From positions 76,727 to 140,726 of the forward strand of contig JBEIGB010000001.1 in NCBI GenBank assembly GCA_040382095.1: 64,000 bases of DNA. Direction: 5' to 3'. The position numbers and the translations under genes are program-made. How positions within the stretch are numbered: the first letter of the stretch is position 1; every line of letters starts with the position of its first letter. The stretch comes from JADJPL01 sp040382095. Its GTDB lineage: Bacteria; Bacteroidota; Bacteroidia; Chitinophagales; Saprospiraceae. This document shows positions 53,732 to 61,471 of this stretch, one piece after another. The notes beneath the pieces are model-generated. The model ran no database searches, was not told the DNA's origin, and saw only the letters and a program-made list of their open reading frames with translations.

Positions 53732-54603
53732 AGACAATTGGCGACTTGTTCTTTAATTTTTTCCAATTCATCTTTCATTTCCACTACGATGCGCTGGATT
53801 TCGGAAGAGTACGATTTTGCGCCGAGGGTATTGATTTCCCTGCCGATTTCCTGTGAAATGAAGGCGAGTTTTCGCCCTTTCTGTGTGACGTGGGCGTCAA
53901 GTTCATCGAGAAAATAATTACAGTGTTGTGCGAGTCTGGATTTTTCCTCGGAGATATCCATTTTTTCCAGGTAAAAGAGGATTTCCTGCTCAAAGCGACT
54001 TTCATCAATATTTTCTTTTCCCAGGTATTCTTCCAGAGACTGATAAATCCGCGACCTTGTTCTGCTAATGCGTTCTTCTTCAAGGGCCGGGATAAGTTGT
54101 AGGCCATCCAGGATATTGTGTATGCGCAGGCGCAAGTCTTTTTCTATTACTTTGCCCTCATCCTTGCGGAATAGGTCGAATGAGGTGGTAACTTCATCAA
54201 TGCCCTGGCAGACAATGGCCCATTCTTCGGGGTCAGGCCCTTCGGTAGGACCAGACACTACGTCCGGCAAGCGCAGGATTGCCTGCAGGATATCCCCGGA
54301 AGGAATATCCAGTTCCTGCATAAGTTGACGCAGTTGCCGGTAGTAGCTTTTGAAGAGGGAATTGTTGATTACTGAATTTCCTTCATCTTCCATAGAGACG
54401 ATGTCCAGGGAAAACTCAATCTTTCCCCTTTCCAGCCGGTCATTGAGTATTCTTCTGAATTCGATTTCTTTTTCCCTGTAGTATTGAGGGCTCTTGATCC
54501 GGATGTCTGTAAACTTGCTGTTCAGGGAGCGGAGTTCTATGGAAATCCTTTTATTGTGAAAGGCTTTTTCGACCCTTCCGTAGCCGGTCATGGATAGTAG
54601 CAT
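53728..54603 (-). CDS. yicC: YicC family endoribonuclease-like protein
   Basis: 291 residues. YicC N-terminal domain starts MLLSMTGYGRVEK and IELRSLNSKFTDIRIKSP; the C-terminal DUF1732 domain ends with EIGREINTLGAKSYSSEIQRIVVEMKDELEKIKEQVANC, the most conserved block of the family. Homologues act on RNA and affect stability of small RNAs. It is followed by gmk through a 4-bp overlap. Confidence 0.94.
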   Translation of the reverse strand: MLLSMTGYGRVEKAFHNKRISIELRSLNSKFTDIRIKSPQYYREKEIEFRRILNDRLERGKIEFSLDIVSMEDEGNSVINNSLFKSYYRQLRQLMQELDIPSGDILQAILRLPDVVSGPTEGPDPEEWAIVCQGIDEVTTSFDLFRKDEGKVIEKDLRLRIHNILDGLQLIPALEEERISRTRSRIYQSLEEYLGKENIDESRFEQEILFYLEKMDISEEKSRLAQHCNYFLDELDAHVTQKGRKLAFISQEIGREINTLGAKSYSSEIQRIVVEMKDELEKIKEQVANCL

Positions 54604-54992
54604 CTGCAGAATGAATATTTAGAGGGTTGTCTTTGTTGACGTTTGGTCATCGCGAAGCTCAAAGGTAATGATTTCATATATCGAAGCGTGTCCGTACGCC
54701 AAAATTTTATCGGTCTTGCGGCGATGGGTCAATTATGCCGGGATGAATTTTTTATTTGCTGAAATCCAGGCAGGACGAATGGCCGCAGAGCAGTTGAAAA
54801 ACCCCGGTTTTTATGGCAAATTGACGGAAACAAAGGCTGGTAAAAGGGGCAGATACCCATAAAATGCTGTAAATTAAGGGCAAGAATAAATAAAAGTTAA
54901 AAATTCTTTCAAAGTTAGCGAAAAATTCAGAAATTTGCGACTCGCCAATTCGGGCAAAATATTTATAACTTGTTATAAACCAACCAATAACG
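54604..54992. other. Divergent spacer between yicC and the HU gene
   Basis: 389 bp, AT-rich toward the HU gene. The stretch TATAACTTGTTATAAACC (54964-54981) includes TAACTTG, one T short of the -7 consensus, with no correctly spaced TTG. A plus-strand frame at 54668-54862 shows no protein-like features. No RNA gene recognised. Confidence 0.4.
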
Positions 54993-55316
54993 ATGAGAAA
55001 AGCCGATCTTGTTGCTGCTATTTCCGAAAAAACCGGCGTACCAAAGGTGGATGTTCTCGTGACATTAGAGACCTTCTTCAAGGAGGTAAAGGGTGCTTTA
55101 TCAGAGGGAGAAAATGTCTATATCCGGGGTTTCGGCAGCTTTATTATCAAAAAGCGCGCAAAAAAAATAGGCCGTAACATCAAGAAAAACCAGGCCATAG
55201 AAATTCCGGAGCATTTCATTCCGTCCTTCAAACCCGCCAAGCTGTTCGTTGAGCAGGTCAAAGGACAGGTCACGGGACTACCCAAAGACTATGATATGGA
55301 GGATGATGAAGATTAG
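54993..55316 (+). CDS. HU/IHF family DNA-binding protein
   Basis: 107 residues. Typical HU start MRKADLVAAISEKTGVPKVDV, the dimer core FKEVKGALSEGENVYIRGFGSFII, and the beta arm (KKRAKKIGRNIKKNQ...EIPEHFIPSFKPAKLF). It ends in an acidic tail (DYDMEDDED). HU-type proteins bend DNA and organise the nucleoid. The TPR lipoprotein gene follows at 31 bp. Confidence 0.95.
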   Translation: MRKADLVAAISEKTGVPKVDVLVTLETFFKEVKGALSEGENVYIRGFGSFIIKKRAKKIGRNIKKNQAIEIPEHFIPSFKPAKLFVEQVKGQVTGLPKDYDMEDDED

Positions 55317-55323
55317 TTTCCTT

Positions 55324-55331
55324 TACTTTTG
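55324..55331 (+). promoter_or_regulatory. Possible -7 box before the TPR gene
   Basis: TACTTTTG fits TAnnTTTG, 17 bp before the ATG and right after the HU stop; the -33 is not evident. Confidence 0.35.
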
Positions 55332-55347
55332 CTTTTAACTGCGCAAA

Positions 55348-56148
55348 ATGACGAGGACACAAATCTTTGTAATCGTGGGCTCGGTAGTACTCGCCTTGTC
55401 CCTGTATATCGGATGTGAAACAACCCCGGAAAAATTCAGGAAGCTGGAAAAGTCCAGAGTGCTGTCGGTCGAGGAAACGGATATTGAATTGCTGAAGCAG
55501 GAAGCAAAAGCAAAGTGTTCTGCGGCACAAGTAGCGCAATTAGAGCTATTGGAAAAAGCACTCGGTATGGCATCCTCAGATACTGCCAGGTTAGCACGTT
55601 TGCAGCAGCTTTCCGGGGCATGGTTCGATGTTGGGTCATACGCAGTTGCAGGGCATTATGCACAAATAATTGCAGAACAGGCTCCGGACGGAGCGCGCTG
55701 GGGAATTGCCGGGGCAACATACGCAATCGGGCTTCAGCGGGCAGAATCAGATAATCTGAAGGCGTTCTGTGCAAAACGGGCGCTCGGGGCTTTCGAAAAT
55801 GCGGTATCGCTGGATCCGGCTGAGGTTTCCCATAAAATCAACCTTGCGCTGGTTTATACGGAACGGCCTCCGCAGGAAAACCCCATGAAAGGCATACAGA
55901 TGCTGCTGCAGCTGCAACAGGAATATCCTGAAAATGCCGGAGTTTACTATCAGCTCGGCCGTCTGGCTATACAGACCGGCCAATATGAAAAAGCCGTCGA
56001 ACGTCTTGAAAAAGCAATAGCACTGGCTTCCGGGCGAACAGAAGCTTTTTGCCTCCTGCAACAAGCCTATGAAGCACTCGGCGACCAAATAAAAGCGGCA
56101 CAAGCAGGCGCACGTTGCAACAGAAATGACCAGCCAGGCGTTCAGTAA
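55348..56148 (+). CDS. TPR-repeat lipoprotein or membrane-anchored protein
   Basis: 266 residues. A hydrophobic N-terminus (FVIVGSVVLALSLYIGC) ends at Cys23, either a lipobox or a membrane anchor. Helical repeats follow, clearest at PENAGVYYQLGRLAIQTGQYEKAVERLEKAIALA (about 190-225), the standard TPR heptad spacing. TPR proteins bind partners; none is identified. It sits between HU and bL38 and belongs to the same plus-strand run. No catalytic motif is seen. Confidence 0.78.
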   Translation: MTRTQIFVIVGSVVLALSLYIGCETTPEKFRKLEKSRVLSVEETDIELLKQEAKAKCSAAQVAQLELLEKALGMASSDTARLARLQQLSGAWFDVGSYAVAGHYAQIIAEQAPDGARWGIAGATYAIGLQRAESDNLKAFCAKRALGAFENAVSLDPAEVSHKINLALVYTERPPQENPMKGIQMLLQLQQEYPENAGVYYQLGRLAIQTGQYEKAVERLEKAIALASGRTEAFCLLQQAYEALGDQIKAAQAGARCNRNDQPGVQ

Positions 56149-56252
56149 AGATACTCAAGGGGGATTAGCTGGTAATAACCCTGTAGGATGTGAGTTTAAT
56201 AGCCTCGAAGAGGTTACGAAATAAATTAATGGTTTAATAAAAATTACATCAC

Positions 56253-56348
56253 ATGCCATGTGGAAAAAAGCGTAAACGGCATAAAATTGCTACGCACAAA
56301 AGAAAAAAACGCCTTCGTAAAAACCGGCATAAGAAGAAAAACAGATAA
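56253..56348 (+). CDS. Small ribosomal protein bL38 (AURKAIP1/COX24 domain)
   Basis: 31 codons: starts MPCGKKRKRHKIATHK, then RKKRLRKNRHKKKNR and a TAA stop. The product is over half Lys/Arg/His. It matches the AURKAIP1/COX24-type peptide (mS38-like) found in Bacteroidota ribosomes and called bL38 in a Flavobacterium ribosome structure, to my recollection. Upstream ATTACATC just before the ATG lacks a Shine-Dalgarno, as expected here. Found 104 bp after the TPR gene. Confidence 0.85.
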   Translation: MPCGKKRKRHKIATHKRKKRLRKNRHKKKNR

Positions 56349-57004
56349 GCATCACTGCGCTGTTTAAAGCGGCTATATTATGGAAGGCTGTTAATCAGAA
56401 CCGACCAGTTTTTAGAATAGCGTTGTTCATGCGGCCCCTCGATACTGAGGCTGTATTAAAAGGCGTTTGGTGGCTTACGCCGCTAAATAGCATTTTGGAT
56501 AAAGCTGCCTCATAAGTATTTTTTAGCGCTGTGCGCCAAATTATAGTCTGATGCTGTCTCATAAGACCTTTGGCCGCTTGTGTCGCCAAAGGTCTTATAA
56601 GGCGACGTCAGTAGAATATTCTGCCGCCGGAGGCGGCAAAAGACTTATGAGGCAGCCGCTTCGGTACGCTCTATATGGTAAAAACCCTGCCGTATTGTGT
56701 TTAGGGGGGTAGTTCCTTTTTCGTCGCCGACAGGTTTGGATACCCCTGAAATTCAGGTACAAGTCTGAGGGAATGTGCATGTTCATGCAAAATGCCTTGC
56801 TTTGTACGGGACTGACCCACCGAACTCAATAGAAAAGCGAAAAGTTCGCGATAATTTCTCTTACGCACTTTTTTAATTGGACACCCCTGCTCACATACTT
56901 GCTAACCCTGGGTGAGAAAAAATGTTGGTCGTTCTTTTTTCGTGCTATAGCACTTTTCTTCTCTTTACAGTTCAGGTCAAATATCCCCTAAGCCGCAATA
57001 CCCA
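56349..57004. other. Long spacer between bL38 and RNase G, with palindromic elements
   Basis: 656 bp without a supported gene. The first 310 bp hold element E. The remainder is unremarkable except for the 12-bp palindrome GTGCTATAGCAC (56942-56953), 50 bp before the RNase G start, a possible operator or RNA hairpin. Confidence 0.5.
56446..56656. repeat. Compound palindromic element E (two units)
   Basis: Unit 1 (56446-56520): TGAGGCTG ... AGCTGCCTCATAAG arms around a TTTGGTGGC-TTAC-GCCGCTAAA hairpin (56466-56487). Unit 2 (56553-56656): arms GCTGTCTCATAAGAC and AGACTTATGAGGCAGC, an inner perfect 14-bp stem ATAAGACCTTTGGC / GCCAAAGGTCTTAT (56561-56598) and a GCCGCC-GGA-GGCGGC hairpin (56623-56637). 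Non-coding; shares parts with B, D and F. Confidence 0.75.
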
Positions 57005-58579
57005 GTGCTAAAATCCGCTTTTGTGGAAAAAGAACTCATTATTAATGCTACCGCTTCCGGTGTAGAAATTGCACTGCTGGAAGATGGTAAGTTAGTGGAG
57101 CTGCACCACCAGAAAACCAACTCTAACTTTTCCGTAGGGGATATTTTTCTGGGGAAGATTAACCGGCTCATGCCCGGCCTAAATGCGGCATTCGTCAATA
57201 TCGGGCATAAAAAGGATGCTTTCCTGCATTACACTGACTTAGGCCCAAAGTTGAAGTCCCTGATTAAGTTTACAGAAGGAGCAGTGGCAGGGCAGTATCC
57301 AAATTCCAGCCTGGATAAATTCCAGGTAGAACCGGACATCCTGAAAACAGGAAAAGTTGATCAGGTACTCGCGAAAAGGCAACAAGTCCTGGTACAAATC
57401 CTAAAGGAACCGATTTCTACGAAAGGCCCGCGCCTAAGTTGTGAGATAACCATTCCCGGGCGGTTCCTGGTACTCACGCCTTTTACCGATATCATCGCCG
57501 TATCAAAGAAAATCGCCAATGCCGAGGAGCGCAAGCGGCTGAAAAATCTTATCGAAAGTATCCGCCCTAAAAACTTCGGCGTGATCGTGCGTACAGCAGC
57601 CGAAGGGAAGAAGGTCGCCGACTTGCATGAGGAGCTGACCCTGATGCTGGAAAAATGGAACGATATGTTCCTGAAAACGGTAAACGCAAAAGCTCCGGCT
57701 AAGCTGCTGAGCGAGCTGGATAAAACTTCGAGTATCCTTAGGGACCTGCTGAGCGATTCATTCAACCGGATCGTCGTTAACGATAAAGAGCTCTATCAGC
57801 ACATCCGGGGCTTTATGTCGTCCATCAGCCCGGAACAGGTTGATATCGTATCCTTGTATAAGGGCGTCAAACCAGTTTTTGAGGCCCATGGGGTGAGCCG
57901 ACAGATTAAATCCTCCTTTGGGAAAACAGCGACGATGGCCAGTAGTGCTTATCTGGTTATTGAGCATACGGAAGCAATGCACGTTATTGATGTCAATAGC
58001 GGGCATAAAATCGGGAGCAGTAGTGCTGCCGACGATTCAATTCTAAAGGTCAACCTGGAAGCAACGGAAGAAATTGCCCGGCAGCTCCGTTTAAGGGATA
58101 TCGGGGGCCTGATTATCGTGGATTTCATTGACATGAAAAACCCGGAACACAAGAAAGAAGTACTCCGGGCAATGCGGCAGGCAATGAAGAAAGACCGGGC
58201 ACAGCATACGGTACTGCCGCTCAGTAAGTTTGGCTTAATGCAAATCACCCGCCAGCGGGTACGTCCGGAAGTCAAAATAGATACTACGGAGATTTGCCCG
58301 ACCTGCAGCGGTACAGGAAAAATCAACGCGCCTATCCTGGTTATTGATGAGATCGCACGCGACCTGAATTTCATCCTGCAGTCCAGGCCAAAATCCAGAA
58401 TAAAACTGGTAGTCCATCCTTTTGTCGAATCATTTTTGAAAAAGGGCTTCCCCAATATGCAGCTAAAATGGTATTTCAAGCATCTTCATTGGGTGGCGAT
58501 CAAACCAGATAACAACTGCCACCTGACAAAGTACCGCTTCTTTGATAACAACGAAGATGAAATCCGTTTGACGAATTAG
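57005..58579 (+). CDS. rng: Ribonuclease E/G family endoribonuclease
   Basis: 524 residues. N-terminal S1-like region (VGDIFLGKINRLMPGLNAAFVNIGHKKDAFLHYTDL), DNase I-like catalytic part ending with VIDVNSGHK and IIVDFIDMKN (metal-binding Asp), and the Zn-link CPTCSGTGK. It cleaves AU-rich single-stranded RNA in mRNA decay and rRNA maturation. The start is uncertain: GTG 57005 gives MLKSAFVEKELIINA, while GTG 57023 gives (M)EKELIINA, closer to the usual family N-terminus. No long C-terminal scaffold, so RNase G rather than RNase E. Confidence 0.93.
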   Translation: MLKSAFVEKELIINATASGVEIALLEDGKLVELHHQKTNSNFSVGDIFLGKINRLMPGLNAAFVNIGHKKDAFLHYTDLGPKLKSLIKFTEGAVAGQYPNSSLDKFQVEPDILKTGKVDQVLAKRQQVLVQILKEPISTKGPRLSCEITIPGRFLVLTPFTDIIAVSKKIANAEERKRLKNLIESIRPKNFGVIVRTAAEGKKVADLHEELTLMLEKWNDMFLKTVNAKAPAKLLSELDKTSSILRDLLSDSFNRIVVNDKELYQHIRGFMSSISPEQVDIVSLYKGVKPVFEAHGVSRQIKSSFGKTATMASSAYLVIEHTEAMHVIDVNSGHKIGSSSAADDSILKVNLEATEEIARQLRLRDIGGLIIVDFIDMKNPEHKKEVLRAMRQAMKKDRAQHTVLPLSKFGLMQITRQRVRPEVKIDTTEICPTCSGTGKINAPILVIDEIARDLNFILQSRPKSRIKLVVHPFVESFLKKGFPNMQLKWYFKHLHWVAIKPDNNCHLTKYRFFDNNEDEIRLTN

Positions 58580-58712
58580 GTTCGAAGCCATCGGGCAACC
58601 ACATGTCCTGCAGCTTTGCAAACATAAGAGTGCGATGAGCAGGAGGGCGGACAAGGAACTTTTGAGGTTTCTGCGTAGCATAAAGTAATTATTAGTTTAA
58701 GCGCTTAAAGTT

Positions 58713-59783
58713 ATGGCAAAAAAAAGAATTCTTGTTGCCCCCCTCGACTGGGGCTTAGGGCACGCCACACGAAGTATCCCAGTCGTCCGTGAACTGCTTG
58801 CGCGTGGATATGAAGTCGTTCTTGGTTCGAACGGACGTCCGCTCGCATTGCTGCGAAAAGAATTTCCCGGTATAGAGACGGTGGAACTCCCGCCTTATGA
58901 TGTGCGATACCCCACCAGCAATATTTATTGGAATATTTCTATTCAACTGCCGCAGATTGTAAGTGCCGTATTCACCGAAAACCGCCTTATGCGGAATTTG
59001 GTCAGGGAAAAAAAGATTGATGGGATTATTTCAGACCACCGTCTGGGCTGTAGCCATCCGGCTATCCCAAGTGTGGTTATCGCGCACCAGTTACACCTCC
59101 GGGTCGAAAACCGTGTGATCGAATGGGCTGTGCGAAAAATCCATTATGCAGTTTTACGTCGTTTTCAGGAATGTTGGGTGCCCGACTATCCGGATTCCGC
59201 AAATAGCTTAGGGGGCGAATTGGATCATCCGCCGCTCCTTTCTCCACCAACGCGTTATATCGGGCCTTTGTCGAGGCTGAATAAGCGCGAAATACCCGTG
59301 GAGTACGATTATTTGATCTTACTTTCGGGCCCTGAACCACAACGTACCCGCCTTGAGGAGCGGCTGCGACAACAAGCCGGGCAACTTCCGCATCAGATAC
59401 TGCTTGTCCAGGGGCGCACAGATGTGGAGAAGCGCATGGAAACAAAAGGGAACCTGAGTGTTGTTTCTTACCTGACTTCTGAAGAATTAGAAACGACCAT
59501 CGCGAAGAGTGGGTTTGTAATCTGTCGCTCCGGATACAGTACCTTGCTGGACCTCGCGGCCTGTGGGAAGCGCGCGTTGTTGATTCCTACGCCAGGCCAG
59601 ACCGAGCAGGAATACCTGGCAGAATATCTGGAGGAAAAAGGGTTTTTTTGGTATAAGGCCCAGGCAGAGGTGGATTTGGCGAAAGACCTGGAAAGTGCAG
59701 AACGATATACCGGATTTCCATTGACCGCAGAAAACCATTTGCTTGAAGCAGCATTAAACGCTTTTCTTGAAAGGGTTGGATAA
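58713..59783 (+). CDS. GT-B fold glycosyltransferase (MurG/GT28-like)
   Basis: 356 residues. N-terminal Rossmann fold APLDWGLGHATRSIPVVRELLARGYEV; C-terminal half holds VICRSGYSTLLDLAACGKRALLIPTPGQTEQEYLAEYL, the nucleotide-sugar binding block of MurG and GT28 relatives. The substrate is not known. Start ATG at 58713 follows an AT-rich leader without a TAnnTTTG box. It follows RNase G by 133 bp. Element F lies downstream. Confidence 0.85.
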   Translation: MAKKRILVAPLDWGLGHATRSIPVVRELLARGYEVVLGSNGRPLALLRKEFPGIETVELPPYDVRYPTSNIYWNISIQLPQIVSAVFTENRLMRNLVREKKIDGIISDHRLGCSHPAIPSVVIAHQLHLRVENRVIEWAVRKIHYAVLRRFQECWVPDYPDSANSLGGELDHPPLLSPPTRYIGPLSRLNKREIPVEYDYLILLSGPEPQRTRLEERLRQQAGQLPHQILLVQGRTDVEKRMETKGNLSVVSYLTSEELETTIAKSGFVICRSGYSTLLDLAACGKRALLIPTPGQTEQEYLAEYLEEKGFFWYKAQAEVDLAKDLESAERYTGFPLTAENHLLEAALNAFLERVG

Positions 59784-59792
59784 GCACGGACG

Positions 59793-59973
59793 GAGGCTGT
59801 CTCACAAGTCTTTCGGCAGCGAAAGCTGCCAAAAAATATTCCATGAGGTTGTGTGAAAAGTATTTTGCCGCCTGCGGCGGCGAAAACAATGTTCTTTCAA
59901 AATATTATTTGGTGGCGTTAGCCGCCAAATGAAGGCCTCCGGCCTTTTTACACAACCCCATGGAGACAGCCTC
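59793..59973. repeat. Nested palindromic element F
   Basis: 181 bp. Outer arms GAGGCTGTCTC (59793-59803) and GAGACAGCCTC (59963-59973). Inner arms CATGAGGTTGTGTGAAAAG (59842-59860) and CTTTTTACACAACCCCATG (59944-59962), 17 of 19 paired. Internal hairpins: GGCAGC-GAAA-GCTGCC, GCCGCC-TGC-GGCGGC, ATTTGGTGGC-GTTA-GCCGCCAAAT, and AAGGCC-TCC-GGCCTT plus T run, the last terminator-like for the upstream gene. The right outer arm overlaps the pth stop codon. Confidence 0.82.
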
Positions 59974-60536
59974 TATTTTTTATTGAACTGGTTCATCGTC
60001 AGCTCCAGGCCCAGGACACCGAAACTTTTGATCGTTTCGACGGCGTGGAGCAAGATTTCCGGGAGTTTTTCCATTTCTTCGCGCGTCCAGGGGCCAAGCA
60101 CATAATCCACCTGCCGTCCTTTGGTCTCGGGCCTGCCGATTCCGATGCGCAGCCGGGCGTATTGATTTCCGCCCGTCATCTGGTCAATATCCTTTAAACC
60201 ATTGTGCCCGCCATCGCTGCCTTTTCCACGAAGGCGCTGTTTGCCGAATTCGAGATTCAGGTCATCGAGTACAACCAGGAGGTTTTCTTTGGGGATTTTC
60301 TCTTTCTGCAACCAGTAGTTAACAGCTTTGCCACTGCGGTTCATGTATGTAGAGGGTTTGAGCAGGATAAAGATGCGGCCTTTATGCCGGATCCTGCAAA
60401 TATCGCCCAGGGTATCTGTGACAAAGGATTCATTTGCCTGGGCGGCCATGTGATCGAGGACAAGGAACCCGATGTTGTGGCGTGTATTCGAGTATTCGCT
60501 TCCAATATTGCCTAATCCGGCTACCAGATATTTCAT
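59973..60536 (-). CDS. pth: Peptidyl-tRNA hydrolase
   Basis: 187 residues. Frees tRNA from dropped peptidyl-tRNA. Catalytic His20 in NTRHNIGFLVLD, Asn10 in GLGNIG, Asp in VVLDDLNLEFGKQRLRGKGSDGGHNGLKDI. Typical length. TAG stop at 59973-59975 merges with element F. dapD precedes it by 17 bp, so they likely share a transcript. Confidence 0.95.
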   Translation of the reverse strand: MKYLVAGLGNIGSEYSNTRHNIGFLVLDHMAAQANESFVTDTLGDICRIRHKGRIFILLKPSTYMNRSGKAVNYWLQKEKIPKENLLVVLDDLNLEFGKQRLRGKGSDGGHNGLKDIDQMTGGNQYARLRIGIGRPETKGRQVDYVLGPWTREEMEKLPEILLHAVETIKSFGVLGLELTMNQFNKK

Positions 60537-60553
60537 AAGCGGGGAGATGAGGA

Positions 60554-61372
60554 TTAAACCGCAACATTATATTCCCGAAGGGCATCATTGAGGGATACCT
60601 TTTTGTCTGTACTTTCTTTTCGTTGTCCGATAATCAAGGCACAGGGGACTTGATATGTTCCGGCCGGAAAATTTTTGGCATAGCTGCCCGGTATGACGAC
60701 CGACCGGGGAGGTACTTTTCCCCGATAAATGACTGGTTCGTTACCAGTAACGTCAATAATCTGTGTACTGCTGGTGATCACTACATTGGCTCCGAGTACG
60801 GCTTCCCTTCCGATATGTGCGCCTTCTACCACGATAGAACGCGAGCCAATAAAGCATTCATCTTCGATAATGGTGGGAGTGGCCTGTGGTGGTTCCAGTA
60901 CGCCGCCGATACCTACGCCACCGCTGAGGTGTACGTTGCGGCCAATTTGGGCACATGAACCCACTGTAGCCCAGGTATCTACCATCGTCCCGCTACCTAC
61001 CCATGCACCGATATTTACATAAGAGGGCATCAGGATGACGCCTTTTTCCAAAAAAGCGCCATATCGGGCCAGTGCAAGCGGTACTACGCGTACCCCCTGC
61101 CGGGAGAAACCGTTCTTTAGGGGTATTTTATCGTGAAACTCGAAAGGGCCCAGTTCTATGGTCTGCATTTGCTGTAGAGGAAAATACAACACTACCGCTT
61201 TTTTGACCCATTCGTTTACAATCCACTGGCCATTTTCAGTGGGTTCGGCGACTCTGACCGAGCCATTGTCCAGCAGGGAAAGGGCGTCTTCTACTGCTTT
61301 GCGGGTTTCGGACAAGGTGAGTAAGGAGCGGTCTTCCCAGGCCCGTTCGATAATAGCACGGATGGATTCCAT
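60554..61372 (-). CDS. dapD: Tetrahydrodipicolinate N-succinyltransferase
   Basis: 272 residues from ATG 61372 (MESIRAIIERAWED); the longer reading frame upstream has no family similarity. N-terminal helices, then a left-handed beta-helix with hexapeptide repeats (VNIGAWVGSGTMVDTWATVGSCAQIGRNVHLSGGVGIGG) and a C-terminal tail. It uses succinyl-CoA in the diaminopimelate/lysine pathway, feeding peptidoglycan. Possible -7 box TATCTTTG (61400-61393) 21 bp upstream. Confidence 0.95.
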   Translation of the reverse strand: MESIRAIIERAWEDRSLLTLSETRKAVEDALSLLDNGSVRVAEPTENGQWIVNEWVKKAVVLYFPLQQMQTIELGPFEFHDKIPLKNGFSRQGVRVVPLALARYGAFLEKGVILMPSYVNIGAWVGSGTMVDTWATVGSCAQIGRNVHLSGGVGIGGVLEPPQATPTIIEDECFIGSRSIVVEGAHIGREAVLGANVVITSSTQIIDVTGNEPVIYRGKVPPRSVVIPGSYAKNFPAGTYQVPCALIIGQRKESTDKKVSLNDALREYNVAV

Positions 61373-61392
61373 AAGTTGTATTTTTTGAAGCG

Positions 61393-61400
61393 CAAAGATA
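61393..61400 (-). promoter_or_regulatory. Possible -7 box before dapD
   Basis: Minus-strand TATCTTTG matches the consensus; the -33 is weak. Confidence 0.35.
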
Positions 61401-61471
61401 GGGATATCTGTTGAGCACAGATACCTCCGGGGCTTTATCAACAGACCATTTTGATTTTTTTCGGCGATAAA

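Noticed and set aside
56446..59973. CRISPR-like repeats
   Set aside because: Repeats are palindromic and nested, with no regular spacers and no cas genes.
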